From Lachnospiraceae bacterium (GTDB lineage Bacteria; Bacillota; Clostridia; Lachnospirales; Lachnospiraceae): a stretch of 64,000 nucleotides of DNA. The stretch spans positions 1-64,000 of the forward strand of contig JAILMH010000015.1 in assembly GCA_024692715.1 (NCBI GenBank), in the 5' to 3' direction. The position numbers and the translations under genes were made by a program. Below the pieces are notes generated by a model. That model did not search any database and was not told the origin of the DNA. It worked only from the letters and a program-made list of their open reading frames with translations. Below are positions 42,304-53,509 of the stretch, piece by piece. The stretch's first letter is position 1; each line of letters begins with the position of its first letter.

Positions 42304-42693
42304 ATGGCAAGAGGACATCGTTCCCATATTAAAAGAGAAAGAAATGCAGTTAAGGATACCAGACCGTCAGCAAAGTTATCCTATGCTAGAATTCCGGTAC
42401 AGAAGGCATGCTTCGTACTGGATGCTATCAGAGGCAAGAGCTATACTGAAGCAAAAGGTATTCTGATGTACAATCCGAGATACGCTTCTAGCGTTATTCT
42501 GAAGCTCCTCGAATCTGCTGCAGCAAATGCTGAAAACAACAATGGTCTTAATAAGGCTGGTCTTTACATCGCTGAGTGCTATGCAAGCCAGGGACCGATC
42601 ATGAAGCGTATTCAGCCTCGTGCACAGGGCAGAGCTTACAGAATTGAGAAGAGAATGAGCCACATTACTCTCATTCTTGACGAGAAGAACTAA
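42304..42693 (+). CDS. rplV: 50S ribosomal protein L22
   Basis: family sequence and operon position. Confidence 0.96.
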   Translation: MARGHRSHIKRERNAVKDTRPSAKLSYARIPVQKACFVLDAIRGKSYTEAKGILMYNPRYASSVILKLLESAAANAENNNGLNKAGLYIAECYASQGPIMKRIQPRAQGRAYRIEKRMSHITLILDEKN

Positions 42694-42715
42694 GGCGTAG
42701 AAAGGAGATCATTCA

Positions 42716-43393
42716 ATGGGTCAGAAAGTAAATCCCCACGGCTTAAGAGTCGGTGTTATTAAGGATTGGGATTCTAAATGGTATGCAGAAGGCGACTTCG
42801 CAGATTACCTTGTAGAAGATTACAAGATCAGAACATATTTGAAGAAGAAGCTTTACTCAGCAGGTATCTCCAAGATCGAAATCGAGAGATCAGCTGGTAA
42901 GGTTAGAGCTACAGTTCTTACATCTAGACCTGGTATCATCATCGGTAAAGGTGGTAAGGACATCGAAGCTACAAAGAAGCAGCTTGCAAAAGAGACAGGC
43001 AAGAACGTAGATATCGAAATCAAGCAGATTAAGCGCCCAGATATGGATGCTCAGCTTGTCGCTGAGAACATCGCTAACCAGCTTGAGAACCGTGTATCAT
43101 TCAGACGTGCTATGAAGTCTGCTATGCAGAGAACACTTAAGAATGGTGCTAAGGGTATCAAGGCATCTTGTTCAGGACGTCTTGGCGGTGCTGATATCGC
43201 TCGTCGTGAGTTCTATTCAGAGGGTACTATTCCTCTTCAGACTCTTCGTGCTGATATCGACTATGGTTTCGCTGAGGCAAACACAACTTATGGTAAAGTC
43301 GGTGTTAAAGTATGGATCTATAAGGGTGAAGTACTTCCCGGAAAAAAACAGACTGCTGATCGCAAGGCAGCTAAGGAAGGGAGCGATAAATAA
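42716..43393 (+). CDS. rpsC: 30S ribosomal protein S3
   Basis: [24 protein letters not shown]. Confidence 0.98.
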   Translation: MGQKVNPHGLRVGVIKDWDSKWYAEGDFADYLVEDYKIRTYLKKKLYSAGISKIEIERSAGKVRATVLTSRPGIIIGKGGKDIEATKKQLAKETGKNVDIEIKQIKRPDMDAQLVAENIANQLENRVSFRRAMKSAMQRTLKNGAKGIKASCSGRLGGADIARREFYSEGTIPLQTLRADIDYGFAEANTTYGKVGVKVWIYKGEVLPGKKQTADRKAAKEGSDK

Positions 43394-43395
43394 CT

Positions 43396-43845
43396 ATGTT
43401 AATGCCAAAGAGAGTTAAGCATCGTAAGCAGATGCGTGGTTCACTTAGAGGTAAGGCTAACAGTGGTAACAGAGTTACTTACGGTGAGTTCGGTATGGTT
43501 GCTCTTGAGCCTTGCTGGATCAGATCTAATCAGATCGAAGCAGCCCGTGTTGCTATGACTAGATACGTAAAGCGTGGTGGTCAGGTATGGATCAAGATCT
43601 TCCCTGACAAGCCAGTTACAACAAAGCCCCTCGGAACTCGTATGGGATCTGGTAAGGGTGCTGTTGATCACTGGGTAGCAGTAGTAAAACCAGGCCGTGT
43701 AATGTTTGAAATCGCAGGCGTTCCGGAAGAGACAGCAAGAGAAGCACTTCGTCTTGCTTCACACAAGCTTCCGTGCAAGGTTAAGATCGTGTCCAAGGCT
43801 GATTTAGATGCAGCCGTAGCAGCTAAAGAAGGCGGTGAAGCATAA
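43396..43845 (+). CDS. rplP: 50S ribosomal protein L16
   Basis: [15 protein letters not shown]. Confidence 0.97.
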   Translation: MLMPKRVKHRKQMRGSLRGKANSGNRVTYGEFGMVALEPCWIRSNQIEAARVAMTRYVKRGGQVWIKIFPDKPVTTKPLGTRMGSGKGAVDHWVAVVKPGRVMFEIAGVPEETAREALRLASHKLPCKVKIVSKADLDAAVAAKEGGEA

Positions 43846-44051
43846 TGAAGACTGATAAGTATGTTGCAGATTTAAGAGCAAAGTCAGTTTCTGAGCTTTC
43901 AGAAGAGCTGACAGCAGCAAAGAAAGAGCTTTTCAATTTAAGATTCCAGAATGCGACAAACCAGCTTGACAACACCAGCAGAATCAGAGAAGTGAGAAAG
44001 AATATCGCAAGAATTCAGACAGTCCTCACTGAGAATGCTGCGAAGGCCTAA
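43845..44051 (+). CDS. rpmC: 50S ribosomal protein L29
   Basis: [30 protein letters not shown]. Confidence 0.96.
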   Translation: MKTDKYVADLRAKSVSELSEELTAAKKELFNLRFQNATNQLDNTSRIREVRKNIARIQTVLTENAAKA

Positions 44052-44071
44052 GGCGTCGGGAAGGAGATAAA

Positions 44072-44329
44072 ATGGCAGAAAGAAATCTCAGAAAGACACG
44101 TACCGGTAAGGTTGTCAGCAACAAGATGGACAAGACCATCACGGTAGCGGTTGTCGATAATGTTAAGCATCCTCTTTACAAGAAGATCGTAAAGAAGACA
44201 TATAAACTTAGAGCTCAGGATGAGAATAACGAGTGCAATATTGGTGATACAGTAAGAGTAATGGAGACAAGACCTCTTTCAAAAACCAAGAGATGGAGAC
44301 TCGTAGAGATCATCGAGAGAGCTAAATAA
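44072..44329 (+). CDS. rpsQ: 30S ribosomal protein S17
   Basis: [16 protein letters not shown]. Confidence 0.96.
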   Translation: MAERNLRKTRTGKVVSNKMDKTITVAVVDNVKHPLYKKIVKKTYKLRAQDENNECNIGDTVRVMETRPLSKTKRWRLVEIIERAK

Positions 44330-44354
44330 CTCAGGTGAAAGGAGAATTGTCAGC

Positions 44355-44723
44355 ATGGTACAGCAGGAAACAAGATTAAAAGTCGCAGATAATACCGGCG
44401 CCAAGGAAATCCTTTGCATCAGAGTTTTAGGCGGCTCAACCAGAAGATATGCAAGTATCGGCGATGTTATCGTTGCTTCTGTTAAAGATGCAACACCAGG
44501 CGGTGTTGTAAAAAAGGGTGACGTAGTTAAGGCTGTTGTAGTACGTACAGTAAAGAGCGTTCGTCGTAAGGATGGTTCATATATCAGATTTGATGAAAAC
44601 GCAGCAGTTGTTATCAAAGATGATAAAACACCAAGAGGAACTCGTATCTTTGGACCGGTTGCTCGTGAACTTCGTGATAAAGGCTTCATGAAGATCGTTT
44701 CACTTGCACCGGAAGTATTATAA
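44355..44723 (+). CDS. rplN: 50S ribosomal protein L14
   Basis: [28 protein letters not shown]. Confidence 0.98.
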   Translation: MVQQETRLKVADNTGAKEILCIRVLGGSTRRYASIGDVIVASVKDATPGGVVKKGDVVKAVVVRTVKSVRRKDGSYIRFDENAAVVIKDDKTPRGTRIFGPVARELRDKGFMKIVSLAPEVL

Positions 44724-44737
44724 GGAGGTGTCACCAA

Positions 44738-45049
44738 ATGGCAATGTCAAAGATCAAGAAGGGTGATACCGTTCAGGTAATCGCCGGCAAAGATAAAGGC
44801 AAGAGCGGAAAGGTTCTTTCCGTTGATGTAAAGAAGAATAAGGTTGTAGTTGAAGGTGTTAACATGATTTCTAAGCATGAGAAGCCTTCAGCAGTTAACC
44901 CTGATGGTGGTATCGTACACAGAGAAGCAGCATTTGACCTTTCTAACGTTATGTATCTTGCAAACGGAAAGCCTACCAGAATTGGTTTCAAGGTTGAAGG
45001 TGATAAGAAGGTACGTTTCGCTAAGTCAACAGGCGAAGTAATTGACTGA
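44738..45049 (+). CDS. rplX: 50S ribosomal protein L24
   Basis: [21 protein letters not shown]; start may be 44744. Confidence 0.96.
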   Translation: MAMSKIKKGDTVQVIAGKDKGKSGKVLSVDVKKNKVVVEGVNMISKHEKPSAVNPDGGIVHREAAFDLSNVMYLANGKPTRIGFKVEGDKKVRFAKSTGEVID

Positions 45050-45065
45050 GGAAAGGAGGAAATAA

Positions 45066-45605
45066 ATGAGCAGACTTAAAGATCAGTATAAGAGCGAAAT
45101 CGTCGATGCAATGACGAAGAAGTTCGGATATAAGAATATTATGGAAGTCCCGAAGATCGTTAAGATTGTCGTTAACATGGGTGTTGGTGAAGCTAAGGAG
45201 AACGCAAAGGTTCTTGACAGCGCAGTATCAGACCTTGAGACAATCACAGGTCAGAAGGCAGTAACAACAAAGGCAAAGAAGGCCGTTGCTAACTTCAAGA
45301 TCAGAGAGGGTATGCCGATCGGATGTAAGGTTACTCTTCGTGGCGAGAAAATGTATGAGTTCCTTGATCGTCTCGTAAACCTTGCTCTTCCTCGAGTACG
45401 TGACTTCCACGGAGTAAACGCTAACTCATTTGATGGCAGAGGTAACTATGCCCTTGGTATCAAAGAGCAGCTTATCTTCCCGGAAATCGAGTACGATAAG
45501 ATCGATAAGGTAAGAGGTATGGACATCATTGTTGTCACAACTGCAAAGACAGACGAAGAAGCACGTGAGCTTCTTAGACTGTTCAATATGCCTTTCCAGA
45601 AATAA
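45066..45605 (+). CDS. rplE: 50S ribosomal protein L5
   Basis: family sequence and operon position. Confidence 0.97.
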   Translation: MSRLKDQYKSEIVDAMTKKFGYKNIMEVPKIVKIVVNMGVGEAKENAKVLDSAVSDLETITGQKAVTTKAKKAVANFKIREGMPIGCKVTLRGEKMYEFLDRLVNLALPRVRDFHGVNANSFDGRGNYALGIKEQLIFPEIEYDKIDKVRGMDIIVVTTAKTDEEARELLRLFNMPFQK

Positions 45606-45618
45606 GGAGGATTAATTC

Positions 45619-45804
45619 ATGGCTAAGTTATCTATGAAGCTGAAGCAGCAGCGCAAACCTAAGTTTTCTACAAGGGCATATACACGCTGCAGAATCTGTG
45701 GCCGTCCGCACTCAGTTCTTCGTAAGTATGGTATCTGCAGAGTATGCTTCCGCGAACTTGCATATAAGGGACAGATTCCTGGCGTTAAAAAAGCGTCTTG
45801 GTAA
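45619..45804 (+). CDS. rpsZ: 30S ribosomal protein S14 type Z (zinc-binding)
   Basis: 61 aa with [21 protein letters not shown]. Confidence 0.96.
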   Translation: MAKLSMKLKQQRKPKFSTRAYTRCRICGRPHSVLRKYGICRVCFRELAYKGQIPGVKKASW

Positions 45805-45840
45805 GTTCGATAAGTACTGACAGATCATAAGGAGGTTAAA

Positions 45841-46242
45841 ATGACAACAAATGATCCGATTGCAGATATGCTTACAAGAATTCGTAATGCAAATACTGCA
45901 AAACACGATACAGTTGATATTCCTTCATCTAAGATGAAGGTTGCTATAGCTGATATCCTTGTTGATGAAGGTTACATCAAGAAGTATGAGATGGTAGACA
46001 ACAACGGTTTTAAGGATATCCGCATCACTTTGAAGTATGCTGATGACAAGCAGAAGAGAATCATCACAGGACTTAAGAGAATCTCTAAGCCTGGTCTTCG
46101 TATTTACGCAGGCAAGGATAAGCTTCCTAGAGTTCTTGGTGGACTTGGTATCGCTATCATCTCTACTAACCAGGGTGTTGTTACTGATAAAAAAGCAAGA
46201 GAACTCAATGTTGGCGGCGAAGTACTCGCCTTTGTTTGGTAA
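45841..46242 (+). CDS. rpsH: 30S ribosomal protein S8
   Basis: [19 protein letters not shown]. Confidence 0.97.
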   Translation: MTTNDPIADMLTRIRNANTAKHDTVDIPSSKMKVAIADILVDEGYIKKYEMVDNNGFKDIRITLKYADDKQKRIITGLKRISKPGLRIYAGKDKLPRVLGGLGIAIISTNQGVVTDKKARELNVGGEVLAFVW

Positions 46243-46262
46243 TTAATTAGGAGGTAGCGGGC

Positions 46263-46802
46263 ATGTCACGAATCGGAAAAATGCCTATCGCAATTCCTGC
46301 TGGTGTAACAGTAGAAGTTGCAGAAAATAATAAAGTGACTGTTAAAGGACCAAAGGGAACTCTGGAAAGAGTTCTTCCTTCAGTTCTTACAATTAAGGTT
46401 GAAGACGGTCATGTCGTTGTAGAGAGACCTAATGATGAGAAAGAGACCAAGGCTCTGCACGGTCTTACAAGATCCCTCATCAATAACATGGTTGTTGGTG
46501 TCCATGAAGGTTATAAGAAGGTTCTTGAAATCAACGGTGTTGGTTTCAGAGCTCAGAAGCAGGGTAAGAAACTGACAATGTCTCTTGGATTCTCTCATCC
46601 AGTAATTATGGAAGATCCAGAAGGAATTGAGACAAAGGTCGTTGATAATAAAATCGAAGTCGAAGGTATCGACAAAGAAAAAGTCGGTCAGTATGCGGCT
46701 GTAATCAGAGATAAGAAGAGACCTGAACCATATAAGGGTAAGGGTATTAAGTATATCGATGAAACTATCAGACGTAAAGTCGGCAAGACAGGTAAGAAGT
46801 AA
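46263..46802 (+). CDS. rplF: 50S ribosomal protein L6
   Basis: [15 protein letters not shown]. Confidence 0.97.
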   Translation: MSRIGKMPIAIPAGVTVEVAENNKVTVKGPKGTLERVLPSVLTIKVEDGHVVVERPNDEKETKALHGLTRSLINNMVVGVHEGYKKVLEINGVGFRAQKQGKKLTMSLGFSHPVIMEDPEGIETKVVDNKIEVEGIDKEKVGQYAAVIRDKKRPEPYKGKGIKYIDETIRRKVGKTGKK

Positions 46803-46818
46803 GGAGGAGCGATAGGAA

Positions 46819-47187
46819 ATGATTAGCAAGAAATCAAGAACTGAAGTTCGTGAAAAGAAGCACCTTAAAGTTCGCAATCGTTTCAGCGGCACACCTGAGA
46901 GACCACGTCTGTCAGTTTTCAGAAGCAATAAGCACATGTATGCTCAGATCATCGATGATGTTGCTGGAAAGACACTGGTTGCTGCTTCTACTGTTGAAAA
47001 GGCTGTAAGTTCTGAGCTTAAGTTCACAGACAATGTTGAAGCTGCTACATATCTTGGATCAGTAATCGGCAAGAGAGCAATCGAAAAGGGTATCAAGCAG
47101 GTTGTCTTCGACAGAGGCGGTTTCATTTACCAGGGTAAGATTAAGGCACTGGCAGATGCAGCAAGAGAAGCCGGACTCGAATTCTAA
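46819..47187 (+). CDS. rplR: 50S ribosomal protein L18
   Basis: [29 protein letters not shown]. Confidence 0.97.
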   Translation: MISKKSRTEVREKKHLKVRNRFSGTPERPRLSVFRSNKHMYAQIIDDVAGKTLVAASTVEKAVSSELKFTDNVEAATYLGSVIGKRAIEKGIKQVVFDRGGFIYQGKIKALADAAREAGLEF

Positions 47188-47204
47188 TACGAAAGGAGAA
47201 GACA

Positions 47205-47714
47205 ATGAATCACTCTAAAATCGATGCAAGCAGCCTTGAGCTGATTGACAGAGTAGTAACCATCAAGCGTGTTACCAAGGTTGTAAAAGGTGGACGTAAC
47301 ATGCGTTTTTCAGCTCTCGTTGTAGTAGGCGATGGCAACGGTCACGTTGGTGTTGGCCTTGGTAAAGCAGCTGAAATTCCTGAAGCAATCCGTAAGGGAA
47401 GAGAAGATGCATCTAAGAAGCTTATCAGCGTAACACTTGATAAGAATGGATCAATCTCTCACGATTTCATCGGCAAGTTCGGTGGAGCTTCCATCCTTCT
47501 TAAGAAGGCTCCGGAAGGTACTGGTATCATCGCTGGCGGTCCTGCACGTATCGTTTGCGAAGTAGCAGGTATCAGAAACATCCGTACTAAGTCACTTGGT
47601 TCAAACAACAAGCAGAACGTAGTTCTTGCAACTATCGACGCTTTATCACAGCTTAAGACTCCGGAAGAAGTTGCAGCTAACCGTGGTAAGTCCGTTGAAG
47701 AAGTACTGAGCTAA
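47205..47714 (+). CDS. rpsE: 30S ribosomal protein S5
   Basis: [27 protein letters not shown]. Confidence 0.97.
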   Translation: MNHSKIDASSLELIDRVVTIKRVTKVVKGGRNMRFSALVVVGDGNGHVGVGLGKAAEIPEAIRKGREDASKKLISVTLDKNGSISHDFIGKFGGASILLKKAPEGTGIIAGGPARIVCEVAGIRNIRTKSLGSNNKQNVVLATIDALSQLKTPEEVAANRGKSVEEVLS

Positions 47715-47737
47715 GTTCTTACGAGATGGAGGTTACA

Positions 47738-47923
47738 ATGGCTGACAAGAAATTAAAAGTTACATTAGTTAAATCAACAATCGGTGCAATTCCGAAGCAC
47801 AGAAAGACTGTAGAAGCTCTCGGACTGCACAAGACTTACAATTCGGTTGAGCTGCCTGATAACGATGCTGTTCGCGGCATGGTTAATGCTGTTCGCCACC
47901 TTGTAAAGGTTGAAGAAATCTAA
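47738..47923 (+). CDS. rpmD: 50S ribosomal protein L30
   Basis: [26 protein letters not shown]; start is the internal Met (MADKK). Confidence 0.95.
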   Translation: MADKKLKVTLVKSTIGAIPKHRKTVEALGLHKTYNSVELPDNDAVRGMVNAVRHLVKVEEI

Positions 47924-47940
47924 TTATAGGAGGTGTAGAG

Positions 47941-48384
47941 ATGGAATTAAATAATTTAAGACCAGCTCCTGGCAACAAGCACACAGCTAACTTCAGAAAA
48001 GGCCGTGGTCATGCTTCAGGAAACGGAAAGACTGCTGGATATGGCCACAAGGGTCAGAAGGCACGTTCAGGCGCTCCTCGTCTTGGATTCGAAGGTGGTC
48101 AGATGCCACTGTACAGAAGACTTCCTAAGAGAGGCTTCACAGATCCTAACTCTAAAGAAATCGTTGCTATTAATCTTAGCACACTTGAGTATTTCTATGA
48201 GGATGGCGAGACTGTAACAGTTGAGAATCTTCTTGAAAAGGGCGTTATCAAGAAAGTTAATGATGGCGTTAAGGTTCTTGGCAATGGTGAGCTTACAAAG
48301 AAGCTTACTGTTCAGGTAAATGCTTTTTCAGCATCTGCTAAAGAGAAAATTGAAGCTGTAGGTGGGAAAGCTGAGGTGATCTGA
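47941..48384 (+). CDS. rplO: 50S ribosomal protein L15
   Basis: [11 protein letters not shown]...[22 protein letters not shown]. Confidence 0.97.
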   Translation: MELNNLRPAPGNKHTANFRKGRGHASGNGKTAGYGHKGQKARSGAPRLGFEGGQMPLYRRLPKRGFTDPNSKEIVAINLSTLEYFYEDGETVTVENLLEKGVIKKVNDGVKVLGNGELTKKLTVQVNAFSASAKEKIEAVGGKAEVI

Positions 48385-49715
48385 TGTTTCAGTCGGTTCG
48401 TAATGCTTTCAAGATAAAGGACGTTAGAGACAGAATACTCTTTACGTTTGTAATGCTGATTTTTATAAGAGTAGGATGTCAGCTTCCGATTCCGGGTGTG
48501 AACCGTGAGTACTTTTCTCAGTGGTTTTCAAACCTGACAGGAGATACATTTACATTCTTTAATGCATTTACAGGCGGTTCATTTGAGAACATGTCCATTT
48601 TTGCTTTGAACATCACGCCGTACATTACATCATCTATCATCATTGAGCTACTTACTATAGCTATTCCATATTTGGAAGAAAAACAGCGTGATGGTGAGGA
48701 GGGCCGTAAGGTTCTCATCTCCATCACGCGTTATGTAACAGTAGGACTTGCGCTGATTGAATCTGCTGCAATGGCTATTGGATTTTACAATCAGGGAATT
48801 TTCGATGGTACTATGAATCCATGGCTTACAGGTTTCATGATTGTGACAGGACTTACTGCTGGTTCCGCATTACTTATGTGGATAGGTGAGCAGATTACGG
48901 AAAACGGTGTGGGAAATGGTATATCAATTGTTTTGGTTATAAACATCATTTCTAGAATGCCTTCAGATCTTTGGAGCCTTTTCAATATGTTTGTAAAGAG
49001 CAACTTTGATTCAGGCAAAGCACTTATGGGCGTCGTAGCTGCAGTTGTAATAATAGCTATTATTCTTGCAACAGTTGTTCTGACTCTGATTCTTAATGGA
49101 GCAGAAAGACGTATTCCGGTACAGTATGCTAAAAAAGTTGCCGGAAGAAAAATGATCGGCGGTAATTCTACTAATATTCCGCTTAAGGTAAATACAGGTG
49201 GAGTTATTCCTATCATCTTTGCATCATCATTGATGCAGTTCCCAATTGTCATTTGCCAGCTTTTTGGTATTAATGGCGGTGATTCATTGGGAGGAATGGT
49301 CCTTCGTATGTTGAATTCCGGTAATTGGTGCAATCCAGCACAGCCGGTATATACAATAGGACTTCTTGTATATATTGTCCTGGTTATTTTCTTTGCTTAC
49401 TTCTATACATCTATTACTTTCAATCCACTGGAGGTTTCAGATAATCTGAAGAAGCAGGGTGGCTTTATTCCTGGTATTCGTCCGGGTAAGCCTACCAATG
49501 AGTATCTGACAAATATATTGAATTATGTAATATTTATCGGTGCAGTAGGGCTTGTCATCGTTGCTGTTATTCCGATTTTCTTCAACGGTGTATTCGGTGC
49601 AGATGTTTCGTTTGGTGGAACTTCACTTATCATCATCGTTGGAGTTATCCTTGAAACATTGAACCAGGTTGAGTCAAGAATGCTCGTAAGAAGTTACAAA
49701 GGATTCCTTGGATAA
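48384..49715 (+). CDS. secY: Preprotein translocase subunit SecY
   Basis: family sequence, 10 TM segments, operon position. Confidence 0.98.
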   Translation: MFQSVRNAFKIKDVRDRILFTFVMLIFIRVGCQLPIPGVNREYFSQWFSNLTGDTFTFFNAFTGGSFENMSIFALNITPYITSSIIIELLTIAIPYLEEKQRDGEEGRKVLISITRYVTVGLALIESAAMAIGFYNQGIFDGTMNPWLTGFMIVTGLTAGSALLMWIGEQITENGVGNGISIVLVINIISRMPSDLWSLFNMFVKSNFDSGKALMGVVAAVVIIAIILATVVLTLILNGAERRIPVQYAKKVAGRKMIGGNSTNIPLKVNTGGVIPIIFASSLMQFPIVICQLFGINGGDSLGGMVLRMLNSGNWCNPAQPVYTIGLLVYIVLVIFFAYFYTSITFNPLEVSDNLKKQGGFIPGIRPGKPTNEYLTNILNYVIFIGAVGLVIVAVIPIFFNGVFGADVSFGGTSLIIIVGVILETLNQVESRMLVRSYKGFLG

Positions 49716-49745
49716 GAATAAATTCAATGTTGGAGGATAAAATTA

Positions 49746-50387
49746 ATGAAGATCATTATGCTTGGAGCGCCTGGAGCAGGTAAAGGTACACAGGCTTCCA
49801 GAATTGCTGAAAAATTTGGTATTCCGCATGTTTCTACAGGAGATATCTTCCGTGCAAACATTAAAAACGGAACTGAACTTGGCAAAGAAGCAAAAAAGTA
49901 TATGGATCAGGGCCAGCTCGTTCCTGACGAGTTGACAGTTAAGATTCTGCTGGACAGAGTTGCACAGGATGATTGCAAGAACGGATATGTTCTTGACGGA
50001 TTCCCACGTACGATTCCTCAGGCAGAGGTACTTGATTCTGAGCTGACAAAGCTTGGCACAAGCGTTGATTATGCAATAAATGTGGAAGTGCCTGATGACA
50101 ACATCATAGGAAGAATGTCTGGCAGACGTGCTTGTCTCAAGTGCGGTGCAACATATCATATTGTTACTCTTAAACCTAAGAAAGAGGGAATCTGTGACAA
50201 ATGTGGCAGTGAACTCGTTCTCAGAGATGACGATAAACCGGAAACTGTAAAAAATCGTCTGAGTGTATATCACGATCAGACACAGCCGCTCATCGATTAT
50301 TATAATAAGAAGGGCGTGCTCAAAGAGGTTGATGGAACAATTGCTCCGGACGACGTATTCAAAGCAATCGAAGAGATATTAAAGTAA
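49746..50387 (+). CDS. adk: Adenylate kinase
   Basis: MLGAPGAGKGTQASRIAEKFG; DGFPRT; zinc Cys4 lid. Confidence 0.98.
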   Translation: MKIIMLGAPGAGKGTQASRIAEKFGIPHVSTGDIFRANIKNGTELGKEAKKYMDQGQLVPDELTVKILLDRVAQDDCKNGYVLDGFPRTIPQAEVLDSELTKLGTSVDYAINVEVPDDNIIGRMSGRRACLKCGATYHIVTLKPKKEGICDKCGSELVLRDDDKPETVKNRLSVYHDQTQPLIDYYNKKGVLKEVDGTIAPDDVFKAIEEILK

Positions 50388-50394
50388 TTGCTTG

Positions 50395-50419
50395 GCGGGA
50401 GCTGCAGCGCGGCTCCCGC
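50395..50419 (+). other. GC-rich hairpin in adk-infA spacer
   Basis: gcgggagc-N9-gctcccgc. Confidence 0.65.
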
Positions 50420-50438
50420 AACTGACATGGAGGAGTTA

Positions 50439-50657
50439 ATGTCAAAAGCAGATGTAATCGAAATTGAAGGCAGAGTAGTAGAAAAGCTTCCCAATGCCAT
50501 GTTCCAGGTTGAATTGGAAAATGGTCATCAGGTGCTTGCTCATATCAGTGGAAAACTTAGAATGAACTTTATCAGAATCCTTCCGGGTGATAAGGTAACA
50601 CTTGAGATGTCACCTTATGATCTTTCAAAAGGAAGAATTATCTGGAGAGATAAGTAA
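50439..50657 (+). CDS. infA: Translation initiation factor IF-1
   Basis: [39 protein letters not shown]. Confidence 0.97.
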   Translation: MSKADVIEIEGRVVEKLPNAMFQVELENGHQVLAHISGKLRMNFIRILPGDKVTLEMSPYDLSKGRIIWRDK

Positions 50658-50681
50658 TTCATTAAATTTTATTAAAATTAC

Positions 50682-50710
50682 TTGCAGTAAAACACTGAAT
50701 ATGTTAGTAT
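50682..50710 (+). promoter_or_regulatory. Promoter TTGCAG-N17-TAGTAT with extended -10 (TGt)
   Basis: Upstream of rpmJ. Confidence 0.5.
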
Positions 50711-50778
50711 TAAATTCGGCTCTTTTCGGAGAACCGTATCCTCGTGTGCAGTTTTTTAAATGAGATTGGAGGAAGACA

Positions 50779-50892
50779 ATGAAGGTAAGATCTTCAGTTA
50801 AACCTATGTGCGAGAAGTGCAAGGTTATCAAAAGAAAAGGCAAGATTAGAATTATCTGCGAGAACCCAAAGCATAAGCAGGTTCAGGGATAA
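50779..50892 (+). CDS. rpmJ: 50S ribosomal protein L36
   Basis: [37 protein letters not shown] (absent from ORF track, 37 aa). Confidence 0.95.
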   Translation: MKVRSSVKPMCEKCKVIKRKGKIRIICENPKHKQVQG

Positions 50893-50937
50893 TATTTTTG
50901 CGTACTATATGTAGAAAGAAGGAGGTTCATACTCACT

Positions 50938-51306
50938 ATGGCTCGTATCGCTGGTGTTGATTTACCAAGAGAAAAGCGTGTTGAGATCGGTCTTACATAT
51001 ATCTATGGTATTGGCAGATCTAGCTCAACAAGAATTCTGGCTGAGGCAGGAATTAATCCTGACACACGTGTAAGAGACCTTACAGAGGAAGAAGTAGCAA
51101 AGCTTCGTGATGTTATTGACAAAACACAGACTATCGAAGGTGATCTTCGTAGACAGATTGCAATGGACATCAAGAGACTGACAGAAATCGGTTGCTACAG
51201 AGGCGTTCGTCACAGAAAGTCACTTCCATGTCGTGGACAGAAGACAAAGACCAATGCAAGAACATGCAAGGGTCCAAGAAGAACAGTAGCAAATAAGAAG
51301 AAGTAA
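50938..51306 (+). CDS. rpsM: 30S ribosomal protein S13
   Basis: [26 protein letters not shown]. Confidence 0.97.
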   Translation: MARIAGVDLPREKRVEIGLTYIYGIGRSSSTRILAEAGINPDTRVRDLTEEEVAKLRDVIDKTQTIEGDLRRQIAMDIKRLTEIGCYRGVRHRKSLPCRGQKTKTNARTCKGPRRTVANKKK

Positions 51307-51364
51307 TTCTCTTATCGGCGTAGTTACTTATTAACAAGATTAGAGAAAGTAGGTTAGTTTTAAT

Positions 51365-51766
51365 ATGGCTAAACAGCAGGCTAGCGCGAAAAAGGTTACA
51401 AAAAAGCGCGTTAAGAAAAACGTTGAACACGGACAGGCACATATTCAGTCATCTTTCAACAACACTATCGTTACTCTGACAGATGCACAGGGAAATGCCC
51501 TTTCATGGGCTAGTGCCGGCGGTCTTGGTTTTAGAGGTTCAAGGAAATCTACTCCATATGCAGCTCAGGTAGCAGCAGAGACAGCTACAAAGGCAGCTCT
51601 TATCCATGGTCTTAAGTCAGTTGACGTTATGGTTAAAGGTCCTGGATCAGGAAGAGAAGCAGCAATCCGTGCATTATCCGCAGCAGGTCTTCAGGTAACA
51701 AGCATTAAGGACGTAACTCCAGTTCCTCATAATGGATGCCGTCCACCTAAGAGAAGGAGAGTGTAA
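51365..51766 (+). CDS. rpsK: 30S ribosomal protein S11
   Basis: [27 protein letters not shown]. Confidence 0.98.
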   Translation: MAKQQASAKKVTKKRVKKNVEHGQAHIQSSFNNTIVTLTDAQGNALSWASAGGLGFRGSRKSTPYAAQVAAETATKAALIHGLKSVDVMVKGPGSGREAAIRALSAAGLQVTSIKDVTPVPHNGCRPPKRRRV

Positions 51767-51770
51767 GCAT

Positions 51771-52364
51771 ATGGCAGTTAATAGAGTACCTGTTCTTAAG
51801 AGATGCAGATCCCTTGGTATGGAACCGGCATATCTTGGACTTAGTAAAACATCCAACAGAAACCTTACCAGAGCCAACAGAAAGGTAAGTGAGTACGGAC
51901 TTCAGCTTCGCGAAAAGCAGAAGGCTAAGTTTATATATGGTGTTCTTGAGAAGCCTTTCCGTAATTACTACAAGAGAGCTGAGCGCATGAAGGGAATGAC
52001 AGGTGAAAACCTTATGACTCTTCTTGAGCGCAGAATCGATAACGTAGTATTCCGCCTTGGTTTCGCTAGAACAAGAAGAGAAGCTCGTCAGATGGTTGCT
52101 CATAAGGCATTCACACTTAACGGAAAGATCGTAAACATCCCTTCTATCCTTGTTAAGCCTGGCGATGTTATCGAAATTAAAGAGAAGTCAAGAGCTTCTC
52201 AGCACATCAAGGACATCTTTGATGTTACAGCAGACAGAGCAGTTCCGGCATGGTTAACTGGTGATCATGACAACTTCAAGGGAACTGTTAATGAACTTCC
52301 TTCCAGGGACCAGATTGATGTTCCTGTAAATGAATTGGCTATCGTCGAGTTGTATTCTAAGTAA
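51771..52364 (+). CDS. rpsD: 30S ribosomal protein S4
   Basis: S4 domain [27 protein letters not shown]; start corrected. Confidence 0.96.
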   Translation: MAVNRVPVLKRCRSLGMEPAYLGLSKTSNRNLTRANRKVSEYGLQLREKQKAKFIYGVLEKPFRNYYKRAERMKGMTGENLMTLLERRIDNVVFRLGFARTRREARQMVAHKAFTLNGKIVNIPSILVKPGDVIEIKEKSRASQHIKDIFDVTADRAVPAWLTGDHDNFKGTVNELPSRDQIDVPVNELAIVELYSK

Positions 52365-52374
52365 GATGTTATAA

Positions 52375-52401
52375 TCAGGTACGCATACTATGCGTACCTG
52401 A
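52375..52401 (+). other. Perfect 12-bp hairpin between rpsD and rpoA
   Basis: tcaggtacgcat-act-atgcgtacctga. Confidence 0.85.
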
Positions 52402-52437
52402 CATTGTTTTCTTAGAACCCCAAAGGAGGTACATAGT

Positions 52438-53397
52438 TTGTTTGAGTTTGAAAAACCTAAGATTGAGATTACAGATGTATCAGAAGATAGCAAATATGCA
52501 AGGTTTGTTGTAGAGCCTCTTGAGCGCGGTTACGGCATTACACTTGGAAATTCGCTCAGACGAATCATGCTTTCATCTTTACCTGGCGCAGCAGTAAGCC
52601 AGATTAAGATCGAGGGAGTTCTTCATGAGTTCAGTTCTATTCCTGGAGTTAAGGAAGATGTAACTGAAATCGTTCTTAACATCAAGAATCTTGCAATCAG
52701 AAACAACAGCTCTTCTGATGAACCTAAGACTGCTTATATTGATTTTAGCGGTGAAGGTGAAGTAACAGCTGCTGATATTCAGGTTGATCAGGATATTGAG
52801 ATCATCAATCAGGACCAGCATATTGCTACACTTAATGGTGGCGCTGATTGCAGACTTTACATTGAATTGACTATCACAAAGGGTCGTGGATATGTAAGTG
52901 TTGACAAGAATAAGTCAGATGATCTTCCAATCGGTGTTATAGCTGTCGATTCTATCTACACACCTGTTGAGCGTGTAAACTTAAGCGTTGAGAATACACG
53001 TGTAGGTCAGGTGACAGATTACGATAAGCTCACACTTGATGTTTATACTAACGGTACATTGGCTCCACAGGAGGCAGTAAGCCTTGCAGCTAAGGTTCTT
53101 AGCGAGCATCTCAGTCTGTTTATCGATCTTTCAGATGCAGCAACTAAGGTTGATGTTATGGTTGATAAGCCGAATGATGAGGCAGCTAAGGTTCTTGAGA
53201 TGAATATTGATGAACTTGAGCTTTCAGTTCGTTCTTATAACTGTCTCAAGAGAGCAGGAATCAATACTGTTGCAGAATTGATCAATCGTACTCCTGATGA
53301 CATGATGAAGGTTCGTAATCTTGGTCGTAAGTCATTAGAAGAGGTTCTTGCTAAGCTTAATGAGCTTGGTCTTGAACTTAATAAAAGCGAAGAATAA
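52438..53397 (+). CDS. rpoA: RNA polymerase alpha subunit (TTG start)
   Basis: [28 protein letters not shown] 7 nt after AAAGGAGG. Confidence 0.97.
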   Translation: MFEFEKPKIEITDVSEDSKYARFVVEPLERGYGITLGNSLRRIMLSSLPGAAVSQIKIEGVLHEFSSIPGVKEDVTEIVLNIKNLAIRNNSSSDEPKTAYIDFSGEGEVTAADIQVDQDIEIINQDQHIATLNGGADCRLYIELTITKGRGYVSVDKNKSDDLPIGVIAVDSIYTPVERVNLSVENTRVGQVTDYDKLTLDVYTNGTLAPQEAVSLAAKVLSEHLSLFIDLSDAATKVDVMVDKPNDEAAKVLEMNIDELELSVRSYNCLKRAGINTVAELINRTPDDMMKVRNLGRKSLEEVLAKLNELGLELNKSEE

Positions 53398-53414
53398 CTT
53401 ATAAACGGTTTTCG

Positions 53415-53476
53415 CAGTAAGACCATTGGGCATGTGAACACCACTCACGCATGGACAGTAAGACCAATAGGCATGT
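53415..53476 (+). repeat. Two imperfect 21-nt direct repeats in rpoA-rplQ spacer
   Basis: cagtaagaccattgggcatgt (53415-53435) and cagtaagaccaataggcatgt (53456-53476). Confidence 0.8.
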
Positions 53477-53509
53477 TCGTGTATCTTAAATGAGAAAGAG
53501 GAAATAATT

